The notes beneath the pieces are model-generated. The model was not told the origin of the DNA. It did no database searches and was given only the letters and a program-made list of their open reading frames with translations. Shown here piece after piece: positions 7,119-14,765 of a stretch of 64,000 nucleotides of DNA. Position 1 is the first letter of the stretch. The number at the start of each line of letters is the position of its first letter. The stretch comes from Paracoccus albus. Lineage in GTDB: Bacteria > Pseudomonadota > Alphaproteobacteria > Rhodobacterales > Rhodobacteraceae. Position numbers and translations under genes: made by a program. The stretch is from contig NZ_CP115776.1 in the NCBI RefSeq assembly GCF_027913035.1, positions 1-64,000 on the forward strand, read 5' to 3'.

Positions 7119-8459
7119 ATGCCATTGCGTGTTATCATTTTCATGCTTGTTTCCTTGGGTACGCTTCACGCAGATTTCCGGTATGGCGGATCAATGTGGC
7201 AGGTTACAGTCGCTTTTGCCGATGATGACGATAGCGGCAGAGGTGATGATGACGATGATGATGGCGGCAGCAGCAGACAAAACGACGACGACGATGACGA
7301 TGGATTTTTCGTCCGCCGCCGGGTGCAGCAACCGCGGCCTCAGCCTCAGCGTCGTGTTCGGGCTGTTCCTGCGCCGCCGCCGCCGCTTCGCGCACCTGAT
7401 GAGGTGATTGCACGCGGCCTTGGCGAACAGGATCTGGCCGAGCTTCAGGCAACGGGCTTCCAACTGCTTCGGCAGGTCGAACTGAATTCCGGTCCGGATT
7501 TTGTCCGCCTTCGCAAGCCCGCGGCCCTTGGATTGGAAGAGGCGCGGCAACAGGTGCGTGATCTGGCCTCGACCGAGGCTGCGGATTTCAACCATTTTTA
7601 CCGGCCAGAGAACGACGAGGCCACGCAAGACTGCCCCGGTGGCATTTGTCCGGCACGACGGATGATCGCTTGGCCGACCGATGTTTCGGGCTGCGGGGAA
7701 GCGCCGCGTATCGGTATGGTCGATACCGATCTGAATGCCGAACATGACGCGCTGAAACAGGCACGGGTGACGATTCGCAAGATCGACAGCGGAGATATGG
7801 CCGCATCCGAAAAATTGCATGGTACGGCGGTAGCGGCACTTCTGGTTGGGCAGCAAGACAGCCGTGCTCCGGGGCTTGTCCCTCATGCCGAACTGATCGC
7901 TGTGGATGCCTTTTACAAGATACGCTCAGACGAACGTGCCGACGCCTTCGCGCTGATCGAGGCTCTGGATTACCTGGTCGCCGAACAGGTGGATATTGTG
8001 AATATGTCGCTCAGCGGTCCGGCAAACGAAGCGCTTGCGGACCAGATCCGGCATATGGCGGCACAGGATATGGTGATGGTTGCGGCGGCGGGAAATGGCG
8101 GACCGAAGTCAAAACCATCCTATCCGGCGGCGTATGACGACGTGATCGCCGTCACAGCCGTAGATCGCGACTCTCGGGTGTATCGTCGGGCCAGCCGCGG
8201 CCCCTATATCGACGTCGCGGCGCCGGGTGTTGATGTCTGGACGGCTGCCTCGATCAGCGGGCGGCGCGGCAAGACGGGTACATCATATGCCACACCTTTT
8301 GTCACTGCTGCCGCTGCGCTTCTTATGCAGGCCCGCCCGGAACTGAGTGCAGGGGAAGTCCGCGAGATAATACAGGCGTCGGCCCAGGATCTGGGGGAAG
8401 AGGGCAGGGATGAGGTGTTCGGCTACGGACTGCTACAGCCCTCGCATCCCTGCCAATAG
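7119..8459 (+). CDS. Secreted S8 (subtilisin-family) serine protease with Asp-rich leader
   Basis: A 446-residue subtilase. A signal peptide is likely, with cleavage after VAFA near residue 33. Next come three runs of four to six Asp residues between about 34 and 60, then a basic Pro/Arg-rich stretch and a pro-region-like segment. The catalytic triad is Asp202 (IGMVDTD), His234 (LHGTAVAALL) and Ser389 (GTSYATP); MVAAAGNGG carries the oxyanion Asn. The start has a good ribosome site (GGAGGG, 5 bp away). The Asp runs resemble those of the EF-hand protein at 12.2-12.6 kb and may bind calcium. Confidence 0.9.
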   Translation: MPLRVIIFMLVSLGTLHADFRYGGSMWQVTVAFADDDDSGRGDDDDDDGGSSRQNDDDDDDGFFVRRRVQQPRPQPQRRVRAVPAPPPPLRAPDEVIARGLGEQDLAELQATGFQLLRQVELNSGPDFVRLRKPAALGLEEARQQVRDLASTEAADFNHFYRPENDEATQDCPGGICPARRMIAWPTDVSGCGEAPRIGMVDTDLNAEHDALKQARVTIRKIDSGDMAASEKLHGTAVAALLVGQQDSRAPGLVPHAELIAVDAFYKIRSDERADAFALIEALDYLVAEQVDIVNMSLSGPANEALADQIRHMAAQDMVMVAAAGNGGPKSKPSYPAAYDDVIAVTAVDRDSRVYRRASRGPYIDVAAPGVDVWTAASISGRRGKTGTSYATPFVTAAAALLMQARPELSAGEVREIIQASAQDLGEEGRDEVFGYGLLQPSHPCQ

Positions 8460-8479
8460 CGAGCGGATGCAGCTGCATT

Positions 8480-10069
8480 TTATGCGGCTGCATCGCCTTC
8501 TTCCGCGTGCTCCTTGATTTCCAGCCGTGAAGCGACGTTCTCGACGCACAGGACAGAAGCCGGCATGGCCCGCAACCAGCGGCTGACCGCCGTGCAAATA
8601 TCCGGACCTGCCGCTGCCAGGTCCTGTCCGATCAACACCAGCCTGGGTTTTGCTATTGCCGCCTGAACAAGGCTGACCGCCGCACGCTGTTCCGCTGACA
8701 GGTTGCTGCCGCCTTCGCTGACGCGCCGGTCCAGATCGCCATCCGGGCAAAGCGTCCGGCGCAGGCCGAGCCGATCGATCACCTCAAGAATTCCATCGTC
8801 GTCGGGCCGACTGGAGGCGGAAACGGTCAGCACCCGGCGCAGCGATCCGCGCAGCATTGGCCGATCCGGTCCGATCCGGCAGATATTGCGGCGCAGGGTA
8901 CCTCGGCTAAGATCCTCAATGGGGATGCCCGACAGGAAAATGGCTCCGGCATATGGCGCTTCAAGCCGTTGGAGAAAGGAAAACAGTCTCGACGCCTGCA
9001 ACTCGGGCAGTTTCAACAAATGGCATGCGCCCGGATCGACGATCAGGGTGAGCGGATCGCTGTCCGCGTCGAGCCTCAGCTCATCAATCCTCAGCGCAAT
9101 CGGCCCCGGAGGCAGCCCAAGCCTGCCATACGCCCCGCGCCGGGGCCGCGAAAGCGCAGCGGCACATTTATCCCGCGCGGCCCGCCAGGCGGCATAATGG
9201 TTCCAGACGCCGGCCAGCTCTCGCATCGGTGTCAGCAACAGGCCAAGCGCCGCAAGTGCCGCGGCGATCGTGTCGGTTCCAAGTCCGGCCCGCGCCCCGA
9301 TCAGGATCACTAGCGCCGCGGTGATGCCGGCGATCAGATCGGGCAGCGACTTCAGCATCTCTGCCATGCGTAGCCGGGCAAGGGCGGCGTCGATCATGCG
9401 TTCGCTGCGGCGTTGCAAGCTGCGCAGGGCCCGCCCGCGTTGCCCAAGCCGATCAAGTTCGGGGGCAAGGGCCATGCGTTCGGTCATATCAGCGGCAATC
9501 CGTCCGCGTCGCGCGCGCAGTCGGCGCTGAAGCGGCACAAGTGACGCACCACCAGCAACAATCGCGGCAAGCGCTACTATTGTGGGTGGCAGAATTGCCC
9601 ATAGAAGCACGGGCGACAACCATGCCAGAACCAGAAACGTCACCGGGATCAGAATGCAGCCTGCAACGAGGCGCGGCAGGCCCAGCCTGGCCCAGTTTCG
9701 AAATGCAGTCATGTCGCCCACGAAACGCAATCCGACATAGCCGCTGCGGCGGGCCGCAACGTCGCTGGCCGACATGGCGCAAGCATGTTCGAAAAGCGCC
9801 TTTCGCAGATCAAGCGCATATGCCTGCCCCAGCTTTTCGCCGTCAAGCTGCGCCGCGACCCGGACCGAGGCAATCACCGTCCCGGACAGCGCCAGCACAA
9901 GAAGCTCTGTCATGGGCAAGTCAGACTGCCGGGCGTTCATCGCTGCAAAGAGGCCGCGCGTCGCGATGGCAGCGGCCCCGGCCGCGGTCCCCTGCAACAG
10001 GGTCAGAACCGCCACCCGCGCAAGCAGCCATCGTCGTCCATGCGCTAGAAGTGGCGGCATGTATGTCAT
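8480..10069 (-). CDS. ABC exporter-like membrane protein with a dead ATPase domain
   Basis: A 529-residue protein with the layout of an exporter half-transporter: about 290 residues of membrane segments (CydC/LapB-like), then a nucleotide-binding-like domain. All the key ATPase residues are replaced. The Walker A region reads VDPGACHLLKLPEL with no GxxGxGK, the signature reads SNLSAEQ, Walker B reads LVLIGQD without D-E, and the switch His position reads CVENVAS. The fold order is still recognisable (EGGSNL just before the signature). The frame is intact, so this is not simple decay. The start overlaps the stop of the upstream P-loop gene (ATGA). It might act as a scaffold or take ATP hydrolysis from another subunit. 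Confidence 0.75.
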   Translation of the reverse strand: MTYMPPLLAHGRRWLLARVAVLTLLQGTAAGAAAIATRGLFAAMNARQSDLPMTELLVLALSGTVIASVRVAAQLDGEKLGQAYALDLRKALFEHACAMSASDVAARRSGYVGLRFVGDMTAFRNWARLGLPRLVAGCILIPVTFLVLAWLSPVLLWAILPPTIVALAAIVAGGASLVPLQRRLRARRGRIAADMTERMALAPELDRLGQRGRALRSLQRRSERMIDAALARLRMAEMLKSLPDLIAGITAALVILIGARAGLGTDTIAAALAALGLLLTPMRELAGVWNHYAAWRAARDKCAAALSRPRRGAYGRLGLPPGPIALRIDELRLDADSDPLTLIVDPGACHLLKLPELQASRLFSFLQRLEAPYAGAIFLSGIPIEDLSRGTLRRNICRIGPDRPMLRGSLRRVLTVSASSRPDDDGILEVIDRLGLRRTLCPDGDLDRRVSEGGSNLSAEQRAAVSLVQAAIAKPRLVLIGQDLAAAGPDICTAVSRWLRAMPASVLCVENVASRLEIKEHAEEGDAAA

Positions 10070-11118
10070 GCCGCCTGCTTCCATTGTCCGATGATCCGCA
10101 ACGCCAGCCCGTTAACCTCTGCCGGATCAGACAAGTCCCGCTTGCGCAAGACCTGGATATTTGTGGCGGCCTGAGCCTCGGCACTGGCCATGGGAGAACA
10201 GCTTACGATGCCGGTGAGGATGTCGGGGCGCAGCCCGATCCGTGATAATTCGCTGACACCCCCCGCCGCCGCCACGGCGTCACCACATGCAAAGATCAGC
10301 CCCGAAATCCGCTTCTTAAACCAAGGGTCCGCGATTAATTGTGCAGTTTCACGCTGGAACAGCCCGTCAGCCACCTCCATCACGGCGATTTCCGACCCGC
10401 TGCGCTGCGCCTCTGCCAGCAAGCGTTCGATCCCGCTGCGAATGCGGCTCAGCGGTTGCATATAGGTGGTCACCATTCCCGCATCGGTGAAGTCGCCGAC
10501 GTAATGGGCCCCTGTATCACTATATTCATTGTAATCGCCGAAGGCGCCTGTTCCCGTCGCCTTGATCGTTGCCGTTTTCCAGCCCGCGCGCCGAAGTCCA
10601 AGCGCAAGCTGTGCGGTGGCCAGCGTCTTGCCGGAATTCATTGAGGTGCCCAGAACCGCGATTATCGGAATATCCGCCCATTGCTGCGGGTCGGGCAGCG
10701 CGAACTGATCAAGGTTGAGCGCACAGCCTTTCACATCCAGAAGCCGTCCCTTTGGCAGCAGCTTCGTGGCGGGTCTGATACGTTCATTGCGGGCGATCAT
10801 TCGCCCGATACATCCGCCGCCTGCCAGCATGTCAGCCCCGGTCGGGTCGATTTCGGCCAGCCCCTCGAACTGATCCGGTGCATAACGTGCGCCACAAGCC
10901 AGCACGACAAGATCACCGGGGAACAGTTCGGAAGGGCGGCCGGTGGTCAGTTGCACGCGCTTGTGCTGCCCGATCTCTTGAACCTGCGCCAGAATGAGGT
11001 CTCCGGGTCGTGCTGCAGCGAAATCGATGTCCATGCCAGCGGCCCGCTCACGAATAACGCGGCGTGTCGAAAAGCTCCATTTCGCGGTGCTCAGAAGTTT
11101 CTTAACGGTGGTTTGCAT
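10066..11118 (-). CDS. P-loop protein of DUF1611/MobB-like type
   Basis: A 350-residue protein. The N-terminal about 140 residues form a family-specific domain (GDLILAQVQEIGQHKRVQL, then ACGARYAPDQFEGL). The C-terminal part is a P-loop NTPase with Walker A GTSMNSGKT near residue 180, followed by GWKTATIKATGTGAFGD and a Walker B-like region (IAVMEVADGLFQRET). Similar proteins are often called DUF1611 or MobB-like; the substrate is unknown. It sits in a three-gene operon: alpha/beta hydrolase, 26-bp gap, this gene, then the ABC-like gene by ATGA overlap. Coupling with the motif-less ABC protein is a tempting but unproven idea. Confidence 0.65.
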   Translation of the reverse strand: MQTTVKKLLSTAKWSFSTRRVIRERAAGMDIDFAAARPGDLILAQVQEIGQHKRVQLTTGRPSELFPGDLVVLACGARYAPDQFEGLAEIDPTGADMLAGGGCIGRMIARNERIRPATKLLPKGRLLDVKGCALNLDQFALPDPQQWADIPIIAVLGTSMNSGKTLATAQLALGLRRAGWKTATIKATGTGAFGDYNEYSDTGAHYVGDFTDAGMVTTYMQPLSRIRSGIERLLAEAQRSGSEIAVMEVADGLFQRETAQLIADPWFKKRISGLIFACGDAVAAAGGVSELSRIGLRPDILTGIVSCSPMASAEAQAATNIQVLRKRDLSDPAEVNGLALRIIGQWKQAA

Positions 11119-11144
11119 TTTGCTCTCCGATTCAGTGTTTCGCT

Positions 11145-11987
11145 TCAGGCAGTGGCTGTCATGCAGGGTGCGGCGGCATTTGCATTACAGACCTGTCGGG
11201 CCAGACCGCCATGGCGGATGGCCCAGACGACATCGTGGCCGCAGCCGGCAATATCTTGCAGCCCGATACGAGGGTGCAGGCCATGATCCCTCGTGGCTTT
11301 CTCCAACGCCGCGGCATAGCGATGCGCACGGACAAGACGGGTTTTTCCCTGAATGCGATCAAGTTCGGGCGTCTGGCGCAGTGTCTTGTCGCGTCGCGTG
11401 TCGCGGTTGCCGGCATAGATATGGAACGGGCGGTCAAGAAACGCGCGCAGGCTCGCACGGGAACGGCGCAACCAGGTTTCGTCCCGGCTGTTCACGCTGT
11501 CGGCCAGACCGTATGGCCAAGGCATGGAATGATCGGGCAGGCAGTACCAGCCGGCAGCGGCAAGATGCAGATCGGCGACCTTTTGCGGGTACAGCATGGC
11601 AAAGCGATGGCCAAGTTGCGCCCCACCCGAATGTCCGAAAAGACTGACAGGCTCGTCAAACTGCGAAAATTGCAAAGCGGCGGCGGACAATAAAGCCAGC
11701 AGCGCATGATCCGGTCTCGCGGCACGGCCCGGACGCTGAAAGAAGCGCCAGTTCTCGGCATCGAAATGCGGCACAATGATCATGCGCCCGCTGGCTTCCG
11801 CCTCGCGGCGGAACAGGCTGGTCAGTTGGGAGGCATTACGCGAGATCCCATGCAGTACCAGCAGCGGCGGCGCCGTGGCGCGCCGGTCGGGAATGATGAT
11901 ATTCGCGCTCAGCCGCTTTGCCGTGCCGACGGTTGTCAACGTCGTGATACGCGCCTGATCGGTGTTGATTTCATGCAGATAAGTCAT
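11145..11987 (-). CDS. Alpha/beta hydrolase (esterase-like)
   Basis: A 280-residue alpha/beta hydrolase. The oxyanion region is LLVLHGISRN near residue 45, and the nucleophile elbow is LFGHSGGAQL with Ser in GHSGG. The Asp of the triad may be in GNRDTRRD and the His in IAGCGHDVVW. No signal peptide is seen. It is first in the operon with the P-loop and ABC-like genes. Polyhydroxybutyrate-depolymerase-like esterases share the HG-I-x-RN opening, but the substrate cannot be told. Confidence 0.75.
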   Translation of the reverse strand: MTYLHEINTDQARITTLTTVGTAKRLSANIIIPDRRATAPPLLVLHGISRNASQLTSLFRREAEASGRMIIVPHFDAENWRFFQRPGRAARPDHALLALLSAAALQFSQFDEPVSLFGHSGGAQLGHRFAMLYPQKVADLHLAAAGWYCLPDHSMPWPYGLADSVNSRDETWLRRSRASLRAFLDRPFHIYAGNRDTRRDKTLRQTPELDRIQGKTRLVRAHRYAAALEKATRDHGLHPRIGLQDIAGCGHDVVWAIRHGGLARQVCNANAAAPCMTATA

Positions 11988-12114
11988 GCTTGGTTTCCCA
12001 TCGTGCTCTCTGCCCGGACTACGTTGGGTTGCAGGCGTTTATTCCTGCATCGGCGAATTATTCTGAAAAAATTCAGCTTTCAGAGCTGAGTGGGCGGCTT
12101 GCCGGCAATAGAAA

Positions 12115-12143
12115 TCCGTGGCTGCACCAATGGCAGCCACGGA
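12115..12143 (-). terminator. Hairpin terminator after the EF-hand gene
   Basis: Perfect 11-bp arms, TCCGTGGCTGC and GCAGCCACGGA, with a 7-base loop, 28 bp after the stop of the minus-strand EF-hand gene. A short T-rich stretch (TTTCTATT) follows on the minus strand, so it is probably a Rho-independent terminator of moderate strength. Confidence 0.6.
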
Positions 12144-12171
12144 GGGGAGGGGCACTCAGATTAAGCTGCGA

Positions 12172-12624
12172 TCAATCATCGTCATCATTGCCGCGGCCGC
12201 CGTCGTCGTCGTCATCGTCGCGACCCCCGCCCCCACGACCGCCACGGCTTCCCCCATTGTCGTCATCGTCGTCACGCCCGGCAACGCTGCGCCGCCCGTC
12301 GTCATCGTCATCGTCGCGGTTGCTACGTCCAAGACGTCCGTCGTCGTCATCGTCCCGGTCAGAACGGGAAATGCCCCGACGGTCATTGTCCCGATTCTGA
12401 TTCATGCGGCGGATATCCCGGCGCGAGAGATCGCTTCTACCGCCGAGCGACCAGATCTTGTTTGCACCCTCGCGGCCGAAGGCCCGCACAAGCTCGCTAT
12501 AGGACAGCAACCCATTCCCGTTTCGGTCGATATCCGAAAACCGCGCGGATTGCGCCGGTGTGGATGCGCTTCCCATCAGAAGCACCGACAAGCTGAAAAC
12601 GGCAATCTTGTGAGTGTGTTTCAT
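12172..12624 (-). CDS. Secreted EF-hand protein with Asp-rich repeats
   Basis: A 150-residue protein with a signal peptide (about 27 residues, cleaved near AQSA). It has one canonical EF-hand loop at residues 33-44: D33, N35, N37, G38, L40 and E44 sit at the calcium-binding positions. The C-terminal half is low-complexity, with repeated DDDDDG and DDDDDDG blocks between Arg/Gly/Ser linkers. A good ribosome site (AAGGAG) precedes the ATG. It is predicted to be an extracytoplasmic calcium-binding protein. No enzymatic domain is visible. Confidence 0.78.
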   Translation of the reverse strand: MKHTHKIAVFSLSVLLMGSASTPAQSARFSDIDRNGNGLLSYSELVRAFGREGANKIWSLGGRSDLSRRDIRRMNQNRDNDRRGISRSDRDDDDDGRLGRSNRDDDDDDGRRSVAGRDDDDDNGGSRGGRGGGGRDDDDDDGGRGNDDDD

Positions 12625-12817
12625 AGTAGTCTCCTTCTAGCCCTCCGGATTGCTGCAAAATGTCGACAGCCGGACAGCGGAGATCATCCGCATGGCGGCT
12701 GGCACCGAGAGGTCATTCACTGGATTTCCGGCAGGGCGGGTCGCCGCGGCGGCGTCGATCTGACCGCCGCGGCTTCCCGGATCTCTGCCTGTTATGTGCG
12801 ACCATGTCGCATCGTTT

Positions 12818-12855
12818 TCCCTTCCTCTACCGCCCGTCATTGGGCGGTGAAGGGA
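12818..12855. other. Strong hairpin downstream of the DCC gene
   Basis: Stem ACCGCCC/GGGCGGT (12829-12835 with 12842-12848) extended by TCCCTTC/GAAGGGA with a small bulge. It lies 34 bp after the stop of the minus-strand DCC gene. No T-run follows, so it may be a Rho-assisted end or an mRNA-protecting structure. The remaining 12625-12888 sequence shows no gene. Confidence 0.4.
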
Positions 12856-12888
12856 TTACGACTGCGGTGGGGTATTATTCCGATCGGG

Positions 12889-13278
12889 CTACTTTTTATT
12901 TTCATCGGAGATCAGCGATCTCCGCGTCAGGCGCAGGTAGAGACGCCGGCCCTGTCTCAGCAAAGGATATATCATCGCGGCCCTGCGCGGCGAGGCAAAC
13001 AGACGGCGCTGCAATCCATTGCCAATGCCGCCCGAGCCGGACAGCGTTGCGATCAGGTGCATGGCGTCCGCGCCGAAAAACTGCCTTCCCTGCCAAATGA
13101 CCGCCATCCCTTGGTCCAGATCGCGCCCATCCGCGAAGGCGGCCGCAACACGCGGATCGTCCGACCGGGCATCGACCAGTTCGACCGCGCCCAAGACATC
13201 ACGCAGTCGCATCATCGACACATAGGATGAGCAGAACGGACATTGTCCGTCATAGATTATCGTGATCCCGCGATTCAT
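12889..13278 (-). CDS. DCC-family thiol-disulfide oxidoreductase (DUF393)
   Basis: A 129-residue protein opening with IIYDGQCPFCSSYV, the DxxCxxC signature of the DCC/DUF393 family, which has a thioredoxin-like fold. Cys-Pro-Phe-Cys at residues 13-16 is the likely redox pair. It is divergent from the carboxylase-like gene by 87 bp. DUF393 domains are often encoded next to or fused with HTTM/carboxylase-like proteins, so a redox role for that partner is reasonable but inferred. Confidence 0.82.
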   Translation of the reverse strand: MNRGITIIYDGQCPFCSSYVSMMRLRDVLGAVELVDARSDDPRVAAAFADGRDLDQGMAVIWQGRQFFGADAMHLIATLSGSGGIGNGLQRRLFASPRRAAMIYPLLRQGRRLYLRLTRRSLISDENKK

Positions 13279-13365
13279 CCCACATGCCCCATTTCGTCGT
13301 TTACATTGGAATAACGTCTCACCTCTGCCGTAATTCCCCTAGAGGACGCAGAAAGGAGAAGACAC

Positions 13366-14757
13366 ATGACCCGGATGGATCAGGTGGCGACGATGTGGAA
13401 CCGCGCCACAGGGTCGCTTTCGAAACCCGTCTCCGGTCTGTCGCTTGCGGTTTTTCGTATCGCCTTGGGTGCGCTGCTTCTGTGGGATTGCTGGCGTTTT
13501 ATAAAATACGACCGGATCTGGCGGTACTGGATTGAGCCGGATTTCCATTTTACCTACGCCGGTTTCGCCTGGGTGACGCCACTGCCCGCAACGTGGCTTT
13601 ATGCCGCCTGGGCCGCGATGGGTATCTGTGCCTTTCTGGTGATGATCGGGCTTTTCTACCGCGTCGCCATCGTCGCGCTGACGGTCATCTTCAGCTATTT
13701 CTTCCTGTTGGATAAGGCGGAGTATCTGAACCACTTCTATCTCGTGATCCTGTTCATGATCCTGCTATGCTTTCTGCCTGCGCAGCGGAGGCTTTCGGTG
13801 GATGCCAGACGCAAGGTGCATGATACCTATGTTCCCTATGCTGCGGTATTTATCCTGCGCGCACAGATGGAAGTCATGCTGATCTTTGCCGGTCTGGTCA
13901 AACTGACCCCTGACTGGCTGGCCGGGGAACCCCTTGGCCTTTGGTTGCGCGCACAGGCTGGTGATTTCCCCTTCGGTGTCCTGTTCAGCTATGACTGGGC
14001 CATCATCGGCGCAAGCTGGGGAACCATTGCGCTGCATCTTCTGGGCGCGCCGCTGTTGCTGTGGAGAAAGACACGATTGGCGATTTTCATTGTCTACTGC
14101 CTCTTTCACAGCGCCAATGCGATGTTCTTCAACATCGGTATCTTCCCTTGGCTGACCATCGCTGCCACAACGATTTTCTTTGCACCAGACTGGCCGCATC
14201 GTGCCGCCCGCTGGCTTCTGGGCCGGTTCGAGGAATTGCCGCCCATGACGCCGGCACCGGCCCCGCTGCTGCGTCCCATATCGGGCGTCGCGCTTGCATC
14301 GATCATGGTCTGGATGGCCCTACAGCTTTTCCTGCCGCTTCGCGCGGGCTTGTTTCCGTCCGAGGTCCGTTGGAGCGGGGACGGCCACCGGTTTTCATGG
14401 CGGATGCGAATCTTCGACCGCTATGCCGAGGGTCGTTTCATCGTCAGTGCGCATGGTCGGGAATGGGTAATCGACCCCTTCGAGTATCTGTCAGAGCGTC
14501 AGGCAACGAAAATGCTGGTACGCCCGGACATGATCCATCAGTTCGCGCGGTATCTGCAAGGCATCTGGCTGGACCGGGGCTATAGCAAGGTTGCGGTTCG
14601 CGCAGACATCGGCAAATCCCTGAATGGTCGCCCACTACAAACCTATGTCGATCCCGGCGTCGACTTGACAGCAGTTTCCGTGCAGTTGCTTTCAGCCGAT
14701 GATTGGATCCTTCCCTTACGAGATTGTCCGGTTGGTTCCAATGCATGTCTCAGATAG
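13366..14757 (+). CDS. Vitamin K-dependent gamma-carboxylase homologue (HTTM domain)
   Basis: A 463-residue multi-spanning membrane protein of the HTTM family that includes gamma-glutamyl carboxylase. Family landmarks are LDKAEYLNHFYL, then GLVKLTPDWLAG, then FHSANAMFFNIGIFPW and FFAPDWPHRA; these follow the order and wording of human GGCX. Lys179 (GLVKL) lines up with the GGCX catalytic base Lys218. The C-terminal about 170 residues after two more spans form an extracytoplasmic-like domain. The enzyme class carboxylates Glu using reduced vitamin K, O2 and CO2; the bacterial substrate is unknown. Most of the neighbouring acidic proteins are Asp-rich and not Glu-rich. Confidence 0.8.
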   Translation: MTRMDQVATMWNRATGSLSKPVSGLSLAVFRIALGALLLWDCWRFIKYDRIWRYWIEPDFHFTYAGFAWVTPLPATWLYAAWAAMGICAFLVMIGLFYRVAIVALTVIFSYFFLLDKAEYLNHFYLVILFMILLCFLPAQRRLSVDARRKVHDTYVPYAAVFILRAQMEVMLIFAGLVKLTPDWLAGEPLGLWLRAQAGDFPFGVLFSYDWAIIGASWGTIALHLLGAPLLLWRKTRLAIFIVYCLFHSANAMFFNIGIFPWLTIAATTIFFAPDWPHRAARWLLGRFEELPPMTPAPAPLLRPISGVALASIMVWMALQLFLPLRAGLFPSEVRWSGDGHRFSWRMRIFDRYAEGRFIVSAHGREWVIDPFEYLSERQATKMLVRPDMIHQFARYLQGIWLDRGYSKVAVRADIGKSLNGRPLQTYVDPGVDLTAVSVQLLSADDWILPLRDCPVGSNACLR

Positions 14758-14765
14758 ACCAAAAC

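Noticed and set aside
7219-7300. Apparent simple-sequence repeat of GATGAC units
   Set aside because: It is the in-frame coding of Asp runs in the subtilase leader, so it is described there and not called a separate repeat locus. The same holds for 12172-12370 in the EF-hand gene.
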